From an uncultured Arachnia sp. (GTDB lineage Bacteria; Actinomycetota; Actinomycetes; Propionibacteriales; Propionibacteriaceae): 64,000 bases of DNA. The translations under genes were made by a program, and so were the position numbers. The notes beneath the pieces were generated by a model. That model was not told the DNA's origin, did no database searches, and saw only the letters and a program-made list of their open reading frames with translations. Where the stretch lies: positions 17,759 through 81,758 of the forward strand of contig CAKUBE010000007.1 in the NCBI GenBank assembly GCA_934636715.1, read 5' to 3'. Positions 1-8,303 of this stretch are shown one piece after another; positions within the stretch are counted from its first letter, which is position 1; each line of letters opens with the position of its first letter.

Positions 1-1
1 C

Positions 2-1600
2 ATCCTTTCCGGCCCCATCGCCGTCGAGATCGACGGGGAGTTGGCCGGGGCGTGGCCGCTGGCCGTCGACGTGCTGTCGACCCGCCTCGGGCTGGTCCCC
101 GGCGCGCCCGCCGACGGCGCCGACCTCGGCATCCGCCTCGACCCGGAGCTCCCGGCCGACGCCTACCGCCTCCGGGTCTCGCCCTCCGCCTGGCGGTTGC
201 CCGCCGAGGAGGCCGCCCAGGTGGACATCTGGGCGTCGAGCCTGGCGGGCGCGGTGAACGCGCTGCGCACCCTGCAGCAGCTGATCGGCGCGGAGGCCTT
301 CCGGCGCGCGCCGCTCGGCGCTCCGGTGACGGTTCCCGAGGTGGTCATCGAGGATTCCCCGCGGTTCGGGCACCGGGGCGTGCTGCTCGACGTCGCCCGC
401 AACTTCCTGCCGAAGGACCAGGTGATGCGGTTCATCGACGTCGCCTCGATGCACAAGCTCAACATCCTGCAGCTGCACCTGACCGACGACCAGGGGTGGA
501 GGATGGAGGTCCGCGCCTACCCGCTCCTGACCGAGGTCGGGTCGTGGCGCACGGAGTCCCAGGTGGGCTCGTCGCGGTCCACCCTGTACGACGGGCAGCC
601 GCACGGTGGGTACTACACGCAGGACGACCTTCGCGAGATCGTCGCGTTCGCGCGCACCAGGGGCGTGACGATCGTGCCGGAGATCGACGTTCCCGGACAC
701 TCTCAGGCGGCGATGGCCGCGTACCGGGAGCTGTCCGCCGCCAACCTCGACCTCCCGGTCTGGACCAGGTGGGGCCTGAACCGGAACGCGCTGGACACCT
801 CCGAGTTCGTGCTGGACTTCTACCGGACGGTCCTCGACGAGCTGATGGAGATCTTCGACTCCCCGATCATCTGCATCGGCGGTGACGAGGTGGACACCGA
901 GCAGTGGGCCAACAGCGACAAGATCGTGCGCCAGGCGGAGGAGCTGGGGCTCGACGGCGTCGACGAGCTGCTTCCCTGGTTCTCCGCGCAGCTGGCCGAC
1001 CATCTGCGCTCGCGCGGGCGCCGCGCGAGCGTCTGGGACGAGGTCGGCGGCGCGCGCGTGCCCCGCGACATCATCGTCAACTCCTGGCGCGGCTACCGCG
1101 GCGGACTCGACGCCCTGCACGACGGCCACGACATCGTCGTGTGCCCCGAGCACCAGGTGTTCCTCGACCACCGCGCCGCGCCGGGGCTCGACGAGCCCAC
1201 CCCCGTCGGGACGGTGCACACGGTCGAGGACGTCTACCGGTTCGAGCCCGTCACCGATGAGATCGCCGAGGCGGCGACGGAGCCGGGCGCGGGCATGGTG
1301 CTCGGCGCGCAGGCCCAGGTGTGGCGCGAACAGCTCGCCGATCCCCGGCACACCGACTACGCGACGTACCCCCGGCTCTGCGCCTTCGCCGAGGTCGTGT
1401 GGACGGCGAGGGAGGACCGCGACTGGGGCGACTTCCGCTCCCGGCTCGACACGCACCTCTCCCGGTTGGACGCCGCCGGGGTCGAGTACCGCCCCATGGA
1501 CGGCCCCAAGCCCTGGCACCGGCGCCCCCGCGTTCCGGGCTATCCGCAGCGGTTCGACGAGCTCGGCAACCTGGTTCCCGCGCCCGGGGGGGAGCGCTAG
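2..1600 (+). CDS. Beta-N-acetylhexosaminidase, GH20 (5' end outside window)
   Basis: Glycoside hydrolase family 20 enzyme, expected to release terminal GlcNAc or GalNAc from glycans, chitin fragments or peptidoglycan by substrate-assisted catalysis. The frame is open to the window edge, so the N-terminus is missing; a TTG at 41 is only an internal codon. The first ~100 visible residues look like the GH20b non-catalytic domain (YRLRVSP, then the ALRTLQQLI run). The catalytic barrel starts at RFGHRGVLLDVARNF, followed by LHLTDDQGWR and VPEIDVPGHSQ. The catalytic Asp-Glu pair is in ICIGGDEVDTEQW. No signal peptide can be judged. The TAG stop is made by TA plus the first G of the MITE-like element that follows. 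The family is clear; the natural substrate is not. Confidence 0.93.
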   Translation: MLSGPIAVEIDGELAGAWPLAVDVLSTRLGLVPGAPADGADLGIRLDPELPADAYRLRVSPSAWRLPAEEAAQVDIWASSLAGAVNALRTLQQLIGAEAFRRAPLGAPVTVPEVVIEDSPRFGHRGVLLDVARNFLPKDQVMRFIDVASMHKLNILQLHLTDDQGWRMEVRAYPLLTEVGSWRTESQVGSSRSTLYDGQPHGGYYTQDDLREIVAFARTRGVTIVPEIDVPGHSQAAMAAYRELSAANLDLPVWTRWGLNRNALDTSEFVLDFYRTVLDELMEIFDSPIICIGGDEVDTEQWANSDKIVRQAEELGLDGVDELLPWFSAQLADHLRSRGRRASVWDEVGGARVPRDIIVNSWRGYRGGLDALHDGHDIVVCPEHQVFLDHRAAPGLDEPTPVGTVHTVEDVYRFEPVTDEIAEAATEPGAGMVLGAQAQVWREQLADPRHTDYATYPRLCAFAEVVWTAREDRDWGDFRSRLDTHLSRLDAAGVEYRPMDGPKPWHRRPRVPGYPQRFDELGNLVPAPGGER

Positions 1601-1761
1601 GGCGTGTCTCCCAATCCCTCGTGGGAAGCCCGGGCGTCATCCGCGCCCGAGTGGGAAGGCCGACGAGTGAGGCATACCGGTGCCGTCTGTCGATCGAGGA
1701 GAACGAACCCAGTCGGGATGCGGGGGCGTCCGGGCGTCGCGAGGGATTGGGAGACACGTCC
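1600..1761. mobile_element. MITE-like element with 21-bp terminal inverted repeats
   Basis: A 162-bp segment bounded by 21-bp inverted repeats. The left end (1600-1620) reads GGGCGTGTCTCCCAATCCCT plus C; the right end (1741-1761) is its reverse complement with one mismatch. The element is flanked by TA on both sides (1598-1599 and 1762-1763), consistent with a TA target duplication. I see no transposase inside; the interior has short GTGGGAAG direct repeats. Known TA-duplicating families (IS630/Tc1 and some IS5 groups) could supply a transposase in trans, which is inference. Both ends form stop codons of the flanking genes. Confidence 0.75.
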
Positions 1762-2420
1762 TAGGCCTCGACGGCCGCGAGGAGGGCGGGGTCGAACGGG
1801 TCCGCCTGGGGCTGCCGGGAGGTGGCGACGTCCCATTCCATCTTGAGGTTCGCCGCCCACTCGCGGCCCTTGCCCTTCGCCCAGACGGCGGGGTAGCGGG
1901 TCCGCATCGACTCGTCGGGGACCCCTACGGCGTCGACGCCGACCTGGCGGCAGATCGCGATGGCCCGGTCGAGGTGGTAGTCCTGCGTGACGATCGTCAG
2001 TTCCTCGACGCCGAACACGTCGCGGGCGCGGACGCACGAGTCGTAGGTGTCGAACCCCGCCTCGTCCTCGAAGATCCGCTCCGGCGGGACGCCGCGTTCC
2101 TCCAGGTAGCGGCGCATCATCGTCGTCTCGTGATTGGACCTCGCCAGGTTGTCGCCGCTGACCAGCAGCACGCGCACCTTGCCCGCCTCGAACAGCGACA
2201 GGGCGACGTCCAGCCGCGCGGCGAGGAACGCCGACGGCCGGTCCGCGTGCGAGCGCGCCCCCAGCACGAGGCCCACGCCCCGCTCGGGCACGTCGTCGGG
2301 CGGGTACGCCCGTCCGGCGGCCAGGGACGCCACGCGCACCGTCGACACGGCCACCGCGATCACCCCGACGACCACGACCGCGCCCGCGGCGATGAGAACG
2401 GTCCTCCAGGGTCTCCGCAT
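1761..2420 (-). CDS. SanA/YdcF-like membrane protein (DUF218)
   Basis: A 219-residue protein with one N-terminal membrane segment (about residues 8-30) and a DUF218 domain. Visible family motifs are GLVLGARSHADRPS, VLLVSGDN, the RYLEERGVPPERIFEDEAGF stretch and LTIVTQDYHLDRA. SanA/ElyC/YdcF relatives act in envelope barrier function and the peptidoglycan or lipid-carrier economy; the biochemical activity is poorly defined. The gene starts 9 nt after the pgi stop and is probably in one transcript with it. Its TAG stop is formed by TA plus the terminal base of the adjacent MITE-like element, so the native C-terminus may have been altered. Confidence 0.85.
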   Translation of the reverse strand: MRRPWRTVLIAAGAVVVVGVIAVAVSTVRVASLAAGRAYPPDDVPERGVGLVLGARSHADRPSAFLAARLDVALSLFEAGKVRVLLVSGDNLARSNHETTMMRRYLEERGVPPERIFEDEAGFDTYDSCVRARDVFGVEELTIVTQDYHLDRAIAICRQVGVDAVGVPDESMRTRYPAVWAKGKGREWAANLKMEWDVATSRQPQADPFDPALLAAVEA

Positions 2421-2429
2421 AGGGCTGAG

Positions 2430-4103
2430 TCAGTCGCGGTGGGCCAGGTACCAGCTCACCAGCGACTTGGTCGACCCGTCCTGGCGGTCGAGGGCCTCGG
2501 CATCGCCGAAGACCGCGGGCGCGATCTCCATCGCGAGCTTCTTGCCCAGCTCGACGCCCCACTGGTCGAACGAGTCGATGCCCCAGACGATGCCCTGGAC
2601 GAACGTGATGTGCTCGTACAGCGCGATCAACTGGCCGACCACCGACGGCGTCAGCGCGGGCGCCATGATCGACGTCGTCGGCTTGTTGCCCGCGAACACG
2701 CGAGCCGGGACGATGGCCTCAGGGGTGCCCTCGGCGCGCACCTCGTCGGCCGTCTTGCCGAACGCGAGCGCGGCGGTCTGCGCGAAGAAGTTCGCGAGGA
2801 ACAGGCCGTGGACGTCCGCGTCGCCGTCCTGCGTCGGGTGCGCGGGGTTGGCGACGGCGATGAAGTCCGCCGGGATGAGCCGCGTGCCCTGGTGGATCAG
2901 CTGGTAGAACGCGTGCTGGCCGTTGGTGCCGGGCTCGCCCCAGAAGATCTCGCCGGTGTCGCTGGTGACCGGCGTGCCGTCCCAGCGCACGGACTTGCCG
3001 TTGGACTCCATGGTCAGTTGCTGCAGGTACGCGGCGAAGCGGTGCAGGTACTGCGCGTAGGGCAGGACGGCGTGGCTGTGTGCGTCGAAGAAGTTGACGT
3101 ACCAGACGTTGAGCAGGCCCATCAGCAGCGGGACGTTGCGCTCCGGCGCCTCGTTCAGGAAGTGCTGGTCGACGGCGTGGAAGCCGGCGAGGAAGTCGCG
3201 GAAGCCGTCGGGTCCGATGGCGATGGCGACGGGGAGGCCGACGGCGGAGTCGACGGAGTAGCGGCCGCCGACCCAATTCCAGAAGCCGAACGCGTTGACC
3301 GGGTCGATGCCGAACTCCGCGACCTTGTCCAGCGCCGTCGACACCGCGACGAAGTGCTTGGCGATCGCGCCGCGGCGGGCGTCGTCGGTGTCCTCGATGA
3401 CGCCGCCGTCGACCAGCGCGCCCAGGAACCAGTCGCGCGCCATGCGGGCGTTGGTCAGGGTCTCGAGCGTGGTGAAGGTCTTGGAGGCGACGATGAACAG
3501 CGTCGTCTCCGGGTCGAGGTCAGCGACCTTCTCCGCGCAGTCGGCGGGGTCGATGTTGGAGACGAAGCGGCAGGTCAGCCCGTTCTGGACGTAGGGGATG
3601 AGCGCCTCGTAGACCATGACCGGCCCGAGGTCGGAGCCGCCGATGCCGATGTTGACGACGGTCTCGATCCGCTTGCCGGTGACGCCGACCCACTCGCCGG
3701 AGCGGACCTTGTCCGCGAACGCGTACATCTTGTCGAGCACCTCGTGCACGTCGGCGACGACGTCCTGGCCGTCGACGACGAGCTCGGCGTCGCGCGGGAG
3801 CCGCAGCGCGGTGTGCAGCACGGCGCGGTCCTCGGTGACGTTGATGTGCGCGCCGCCGAACATCGCCGCGCGGCGGCCGGGCAGGTCGACCTGGTCGGCG
3901 AGGCGCAGCAGCGCGGCGACGACGTCCTCGTTGATGAGGTTCTTGGAGAGGTCGACGTGGAGGTCCGCGAGGTCGAAGGTGAACTCCTCCGCGCGGCGCG
4001 GGTCCGCCGCGAACCACGCGCGGAGGTCGGGGACGAGGGCGTCCTTGAGCGTCTGCAGGTCGGCCCAGGCGGCGGTGGTGGTGGCATCAACCGGTGAAGT
4101 CAT
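2430..4103 (-). CDS. pgi: Glucose-6-phosphate isomerase
   Basis: Interconverts glucose 6-phosphate and fructose 6-phosphate in glycolysis and gluconeogenesis, in the cytosol. The 557-residue length is normal for the long bacterial form. Signatures seen are [19 protein letters not shown], the SIS-domain loop [35 protein letters not shown], the catalytic-Glu region [17 protein letters not shown], and the C-terminal [11 protein letters not shown]. The ATG at 4103 lies 6 nt after a TAGGCT box (4110-4115, minus strand), indicating a leaderless transcript. It precedes the DUF218 gene by 9 nt. Confidence 0.98.
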   Translation of the reverse strand: MTSPVDATTTAAWADLQTLKDALVPDLRAWFAADPRRAEEFTFDLADLHVDLSKNLINEDVVAALLRLADQVDLPGRRAAMFGGAHINVTEDRAVLHTALRLPRDAELVVDGQDVVADVHEVLDKMYAFADKVRSGEWVGVTGKRIETVVNIGIGGSDLGPVMVYEALIPYVQNGLTCRFVSNIDPADCAEKVADLDPETTLFIVASKTFTTLETLTNARMARDWFLGALVDGGVIEDTDDARRGAIAKHFVAVSTALDKVAEFGIDPVNAFGFWNWVGGRYSVDSAVGLPVAIAIGPDGFRDFLAGFHAVDQHFLNEAPERNVPLLMGLLNVWYVNFFDAHSHAVLPYAQYLHRFAAYLQQLTMESNGKSVRWDGTPVTSDTGEIFWGEPGTNGQHAFYQLIHQGTRLIPADFIAVANPAHPTQDGDADVHGLFLANFFAQTAALAFGKTADEVRAEGTPEAIVPARVFAGNKPTTSIMAPALTPSVVGQLIALYEHITFVQGIVWGIDSFDQWGVELGKKLAMEIAPAVFGDAEALDRQDGSTKSLVSWYLAHRD

Positions 4104-4127
4104 GCCCCTAGCCTAACGACTCACCGC

Positions 4128-4176
4128 TCCTTGAGCCGCGCCTAGGAGCGAAGCGACGCAGCGCGTGTCGAAAGGT
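4128..4176 (+). repeat. Dispersed hairpin element, copy F (CCTT/AAGG arm type)
   Basis: One of eight related hairpin elements. Left arm TCCTT-GAGCC at 4128-4137, right arm GTGTCG-AAAGG ending at 4175. The outer arms pair (CCTT with AAGG), and GCGC/GCGC can pair inside. It lies between the divergently spaced 5' end of pgi and the 3' end of the secreted SH3 protein gene, antisense to both. Confidence 0.7.
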
Positions 4177-4188
4177 CTGGCGCCCGGT

Positions 4189-5367
4189 TCACCGAATGCT
4201 CAGGTGCACGTGATCGTAGTGATTGGCCGTCGCGCCGCCGCGGTCGGACATCGAGCGCCAGCCGTCGCCGCTGCGCTGGGTGGTCCAGATCTTCTGCTCG
4301 TAGATGACCTCGACGACGCCGAGCGAGCCGGCGTTGGCGCGCGCCCACCGGGCGATCTCCCAGCCGGCCTCGCCCGAGATCATGATGTCGAGCGCGCGGC
4401 CGGAGCCGTGGTACCCGGAGTCGCCGGGGCGGTAGCCGCCGTAGCTCTTCACGGCGGGGAACTTCGCGCAGACCGCGCGCAGCACCGCCGTCGCGCGGGA
4501 CGTCAGGTTCTTCTCCAGCCCCCGCGCCTTGGGGCAGGCGGCCGACGAGAAGTCCGAGTCCTTCGAGCTCGAGTCCTTCGACGCCGAGCCCTTGCGGGAC
4601 GGACGCTCGCGCCGCTCGGGCTTCGGCTTGGTGTCGGTCAGGTAGCTCGCCTTGACCCAGCCCGCCCGGTTCTTCCAGACGACCTGGCGCCAGCCGTCGA
4701 CGACGCGCTCCGTGACGACGAGGGAATCACCTCGGTCGACCGTGGTGCGGACGTCGTGCTGCGCCCCGGGGCCGCGGCGCACGTTGACGGCGCTCCTGGC
4801 GTACCGCTTTCCGTCCGTGTCGCCCAGTTCGGCGTAGTCCGCGGCCTGCGCGGCCTTCTTCTGGGCTGCCTTCTCCTTCGCGGCGCGGTCCTCCTTCTTC
4901 GAGGAGGGAGCCTTCGAGGTCTTGGCGGGCTTCGGCTCGGCGGACTCCTTCTTCTTCGACGGCGTGGTCGACGGCTTCCTTCCGGCCGACGTCGTGGGCT
5001 CGGCCGACGACGCGGGCGGCGCGGACGGGAGGGACGCCGTCGACGGCTTCGGCTCGGCGGCCGTGGGGCTGACCAGCGGGGCCTGCGTCTGCGACCGGGA
5101 TGTCCCGAGCACCCGCTCGGGGGTGAACGTGGTGGCGGGGATGACGGCGACGTCCGGATCCGCCCGCTCGACGCTGCCCTTGCCCAAGGGGAGCAGGGCT
5201 CCGCCGACGACGAGCCCGACGACGGCCAGCGCGGCCACCGGTGCCAGGACGAGGCGGATGGCGCGGGGACGGGACTCCCCGGTGCCCCTGCGGGGACTCG
5301 CGGGCGTGGGCAGCTCGACGACGGCGTCCTCGTCCGCCTGGGCTGCGCGTCGTGCTGAGACCACCAC
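4189..5367 (-). CDS. Membrane-anchored SH3b protein with LAS-type peptidase-like C-terminus
   Basis: A 392-residue protein: short cytosolic N-terminus, one membrane segment (about residues 35-55, RLVLAPVAALAVVGLVVGG), a long Ser/Lys/Pro/Ala-rich low-complexity stretch to about 180, a bacterial SH3 domain (about 185-245, VNVRRGPGAQHD and GWRQVVWKNRAGWVKASYL), another Ser-rich linker, and a C-terminal domain of ~110 residues. The last holds YHGSGRALDIM and ends NHYDHVHLSIR, resembling the H-x(n)-D ... H-x-H metal ligands of M15/LAS peptidases that cut peptidoglycan peptides. A cell-wall binding or hydrolytic role is inferred. GTG start at 5367, preceded by an AGGAAAGGGG ribosome-binding site. 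Confidence 0.75.
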   Translation of the reverse strand: MVVSARRAAQADEDAVVELPTPASPRRGTGESRPRAIRLVLAPVAALAVVGLVVGGALLPLGKGSVERADPDVAVIPATTFTPERVLGTSRSQTQAPLVSPTAAEPKPSTASLPSAPPASSAEPTTSAGRKPSTTPSKKKESAEPKPAKTSKAPSSKKEDRAAKEKAAQKKAAQAADYAELGDTDGKRYARSAVNVRRGPGAQHDVRTTVDRGDSLVVTERVVDGWRQVVWKNRAGWVKASYLTDTKPKPERRERPSRKGSASKDSSSKDSDFSSAACPKARGLEKNLTSRATAVLRAVCAKFPAVKSYGGYRPGDSGYHGSGRALDIMISGEAGWEIARWARANAGSLGVVEVIYEQKIWTTQRSGDGWRSMSDRGGATANHYDHVHLSIR

Positions 5368-5377
5368 GACCCCTTTC

Positions 5378-5397
5378 CTGAGAAATTCTTATCTCAG
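5378..5397. promoter_or_regulatory. Short palindrome in divergent promoter region
   Basis: CTGAGA-8 nt-TCTCAG within the 136-bp gap between two divergent envelope-protein genes (5367 minus, 5504 plus). The region is AT-rich relative to its surroundings and includes TAAGAATT on the minus strand, which could be part of a -10. An operator is possible, but no regulator is implied by the neighbours. Confidence 0.3.
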
Positions 5398-5503
5398 CTT
5401 AAGCCTTCAGTCCGGCGTTCTCAACCCCCGGGGAGGAACCGATCCATTACTGTCGCCTGGGAAGGACCGGTGGTTCCCGGGGTAGCGAGGATCGGGAGAC
5501 CTC

Positions 5504-6508
5504 ATGAACACACGAGCAGTTCGCGCCGCGGTCGCGGGCGTCGTCGTCGCGCTCCTGACCCTCGTCGCCCCTCTTGCCGCCCGCGCGGCCGGGTCGGATC
5601 TCGGCGCGAGCTTCTCGCGCGACGACGGGGCGGTCACCGCGCGCGGCCAGCTGACCAGCGACGGCGCTCCCCTCCCCGACGAACCCTTGTTCCTGTTCCT
5701 CGACGGCGACGAGGTCGCCAGCGGCAAGACCGGGGGCGACGGGACGTACACGCTCAGTCTCAGCATCCCCGGACAGCTCGACACGGGCGCTCACCGCGTC
5801 GAACTGCACTTCTCCGGCAACGGCGAGGCGGAGCCCACGAGCGCCGAGTACCGGTTCGAGATCGAGCGGCAGCCACGGGTGCTGCGGCTCCGGGCCGAGG
5901 CGCCCGAGACGGCGACCAACGGCGAGGTGATCACCGTGTCGGGGACGCTGCGCACCGAGGACGGCAAGGGCGTCGCGCGTGCCGGGATCGCCCTCTACGA
6001 CGGCGGCGGCGAGGCCGAGGAGTCCTACACGCTCACCACCAGCAACGGCGGCTTCGAGACGTTCTACACGATCCCCGAGGCGCAGCCCGACGGCGAACTG
6101 ACGCTCAGGGTGGCCTTCGCCGGCGCCGACGGGCTCGCCGCCGCCTCCACGAACCTGCGGATCGAGGTCGAGTTCACCGACATCGCGCCGGAGCCGGAGG
6201 AGCCCTCCGAGGAGGCCTCGCCGTCTCCGAGTCCTGAGCCCGCGGAGGCCTCGCCGTCGGCGACGAGCGTCCCCTCGCCGTCGGCCGCTCCGACGGCGGC
6301 CCCGCGAGCGGGCGGGGGCTCGCTGGGCTGGTACCTGGTGGGCTTGGCCGCCGTGGGCACCGTGATCGTCGGCGCGGCGGCCGCGTTCATCATCCGCGCG
6401 AGGGCCCACGACCGGGCGGTCGTCGATGACGAAGACTCGGATGGGCTCGGGGTGTTCGACGACGAGCCGGAGATTCAGATCGGGCGCCGCGGCCTCCCGC
6501 CGGAGTAG
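5504..6508 (+). CDS. Secreted, C-terminally anchored surface protein with Ig-like domains
   Basis: A 334-residue protein I cannot assign to a named family. It has a classical signal peptide (residues 1-29, cleavage near AARAAG), then two repeats of a beta-sandwich type seen in bacterial adhesin and transport-associated Ig-like domains: each has G-x-L (GQLTSDG, SGTLRTEDG), a charged loop and a late hydrophobic strand (HRVELHFSGNG; LRVAFAGADG). A Pro/Ser/Glu linker (about 225-270) precedes one membrane segment (about 278-300) and a short acidic cytosolic tail. A GGGAG ribosome-binding site lies before ATG 5504. Likely a cell-surface stalk or binding protein; the ligand is unknown. Confidence 0.7.
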   Translation: MNTRAVRAAVAGVVVALLTLVAPLAARAAGSDLGASFSRDDGAVTARGQLTSDGAPLPDEPLFLFLDGDEVASGKTGGDGTYTLSLSIPGQLDTGAHRVELHFSGNGEAEPTSAEYRFEIERQPRVLRLRAEAPETATNGEVITVSGTLRTEDGKGVARAGIALYDGGGEAEESYTLTTSNGGFETFYTIPEAQPDGELTLRVAFAGADGLAAASTNLRIEVEFTDIAPEPEEPSEEASPSPSPEPAEASPSATSVPSPSAAPTAAPRAGGGSLGWYLVGLAAVGTVIVGAAAAFIIRARAHDRAVVDDEDSDGLGVFDDEPEIQIGRRGLPPE

Positions 6509-6509
6509 G

Positions 6510-7130
6510 TCAGTCCCCGCGCTTGTTGACCGCGACGAAGGAGGCGCAGCGGTCGCGCAGCTGGCCGAGCGACCCGCCCGAGTACGCGTCACCGAGCAGC
6601 GTCGACTCGACGCCCACCGCCTGCGCGCCGGCCTTCAACCACTCCCCCGCGGCGTACGCCCCGATGCCGCCGAGCGCGACGACCCGGTCGATCAGGCCCA
6701 GCTCGGCCAGGCGCGAGGCCATGGAATGACCCGTCACGTCCGCGGGATAGAGCAGCGCCCTGCCATCCGGCAGAGCGAGCGCGGCGCGAACCTCCGTCGG
6801 CGTCATGGCCGAGCCGTGGCACGGCAGCCCCTCCTCCTGCGCGGCGAACGCGACCTCCTCGGACGCGACGTCGGCGAGCACGAACCGGGCACCCCGCTCC
6901 GCCGCGAGCCGCACGCCGTCGGCGTCGACGACCCGCGTGGCGCCGAAGACGGCCCGCGCGCCGAAGATGGCGACGACGTCGGCGAACGCCTCGCAGGAGG
7001 CCGGCAGCACGAAGCCGGTCAAGCCCTGCTGGATCAGCACCTCGACGACGCCGACGTGATCATCGAGCGGGGCGTCGGGAAGGCTCGCAATGACGCCGGT
7101 AGGGCACAACTGATCGGACACGCTTGGCAT
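6510..7130 (-). CDS. KDPG-aldolase-like protein lacking the Schiff-base lysine
   Basis: A 206-residue protein with the class I 2-keto-3-deoxy-6-phosphogluconate aldolase fold: GVIASLPD near the start, SAMTPTEVRAAL (residues 107-118, matching the family TPTE motif), and GGIGAYAAGEWLKAGA near 154-169. In canonical enzymes the motif K-F-F-P-A carries the lysine that forms the Schiff base. Here the equivalent stretch is ALLYPAD (125-131), with Leu126 in the lysine position, and the usual catalytic Glu strand reads GFVLPASC. It may therefore be a divergent aldolase, a metal-dependent relative or a non-catalytic homologue. It is last in the carbohydrate operon, 41 nt after the oxidoreductase gene. 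ATG 7130 gives the family's usual length. Confidence 0.75.
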   Translation of the reverse strand: MPSVSDQLCPTGVIASLPDAPLDDHVGVVEVLIQQGLTGFVLPASCEAFADVVAIFGARAVFGATRVVDADGVRLAAERGARFVLADVASEEVAFAAQEEGLPCHGSAMTPTEVRAALALPDGRALLYPADVTGHSMASRLAELGLIDRVVALGGIGAYAAGEWLKAGAQAVGVESTLLGDAYSGGSLGQLRDRCASFVAVNKRGD

Positions 7131-7171
7131 GATACCGATCCCCGGCACCGGTCCGAGCACACCGCCGGCGC

Positions 7172-8269
7172 TCACTGGGCGGAGCCGTCCTCCCACTGCC
7201 AGCGCGCGTCGCGGGTATCCACCGTCGCCCCGGTCGCGGCCGCCTCCTCGATGGCGAGCCCGAGCACGGCGTCGTGGATGGCCTCCCGCAGCGGATAGGG
7301 GGCAGGCGCCCGGCCGGCCGCCCACTCGCCGGTGGCGGCCATGAGCGCCGCCATCGCGATCTCCTCGTCCATCAGCCGATGCCCGAGGAACGGGTTCTCG
7401 AACAGGAACTCGCCGTCCAGGTGGATGCCCTCCGTGTCGAAGCCGTCGAGGTTGAGATCGTGGCCCAGGTGCGAGCGCACCAGCGGCGACGTGACGATCC
7501 TCCGCGGTCCCATCATGCGGAGAACGGAGTCGTTCTCGATCTCGCCGCGCGTGCCGCGAATGAGGATGCGCCGGTGCCGGAGGCGGTTGTGCCACTGGTT
7601 GTCGGTGAAGTCGTAGAGGCCGAGCCTATCCCCGAAGTCCAGGGTGGCGATCGTGGTGGCGACCGCGTGCGGCTGCGGGTCGTCGGTCCATCCCGCCCGG
7701 CTGAGGGGGTCGACGAGCGGCGCCTCGTGACGCGTGGCACGCACCACGGCCGGCTCCTCGCCGAGACCGAGCAGGCCTCTGATGAGCGAGACCGCGTGGT
7801 AGCCGTGCGTGGAGGAGACGTGCACGGAGGTCGGCTCGCCGATCACCCCGCGGCGCACCGCCGCGAGCCGCGCCGCGTGCCCGGGCATGAGCAGGTACTG
7901 CTCGGCGACCTGCACCCGCTCCGGGGCGTCGAGGCCGGCCCACATCCGCCGGAGTCCGTCCATCGTCGGCGCCGGGGGCGTCTCGGCGAGCACCCTCGCG
8001 CCGGCGGCCACGGTCTCCGCGGTCACGGCCGCGTTGCTCTCTGCCGAGACCGACACGACGACGAGGTCGGGCGCCGCGCCACGCACCAACTCCGCGGGCG
8101 TCGCATAGCCGCGCGTGCCGTACGCGTCGGCGAGCTGCGCGCACACCTCAGGACGGCGCGCGCTCACCCCGACGAGCTCGAAGCTCTCGGTGAGCGTGGA
8201 GGCCAGCCGCAGGAAGAACTGCGCCCGCCATCCCCCGCCGACGACACCTACGCGGTACGGAGTGCTCAT
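7172..8269 (-). CDS. Gfo/Idh/MocA-family oxidoreductase (atypical EKP motif)
   Basis: A 365-residue NAD(P)-dependent oxidoreductase, family of sugar and inositol dehydrogenases. The N-terminal Rossmann fold is evident (YRVGVVGGGWRAQFF, residues 5-19), then the alpha/beta C-terminal domain. Most members have a catalytic EKP lysine after the third strand; here it reads AETPPA (Glu96-Thr97-Pro98). The downstream SSTHGYHAVSLIRGLLG segment replaces the usual D-x3-H motif. Activity is thus uncertain, although the fold is intact. AAGGAAG precedes ATG 8269. It lies between the alpha-glucosidase and the aldolase-like gene, so a role in processing the imported sugar is inferred. Confidence 0.82.
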   Translation of the reverse strand: MSTPYRVGVVGGGWRAQFFLRLASTLTESFELVGVSARRPEVCAQLADAYGTRGYATPAELVRGAAPDLVVVSVSAESNAAVTAETVAAGARVLAETPPAPTMDGLRRMWAGLDAPERVQVAEQYLLMPGHAARLAAVRRGVIGEPTSVHVSSTHGYHAVSLIRGLLGLGEEPAVVRATRHEAPLVDPLSRAGWTDDPQPHAVATTIATLDFGDRLGLYDFTDNQWHNRLRHRRILIRGTRGEIENDSVLRMMGPRRIVTSPLVRSHLGHDLNLDGFDTEGIHLDGEFLFENPFLGHRLMDEEIAMAALMAATGEWAAGRAPAPYPLREAIHDAVLGLAIEEAAATGATVDTRDARWQWEDGSAQ

Positions 8270-8303
8270 CGTGCTTCCTTCCGGCCGGAGACCCACGATT
8301 GTG

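Noticed and set aside
1680..4097. Very long plus-strand open frame opposite pgi
   Set aside because: Shadow of the minus-strand pgi gene caused by high G+C; its translation is Arg/Asp/Val-rich low-complexity sequence with no family motifs. The same applies to other long antiparallel frames, for example at 51299-53329 and 60213-62105.
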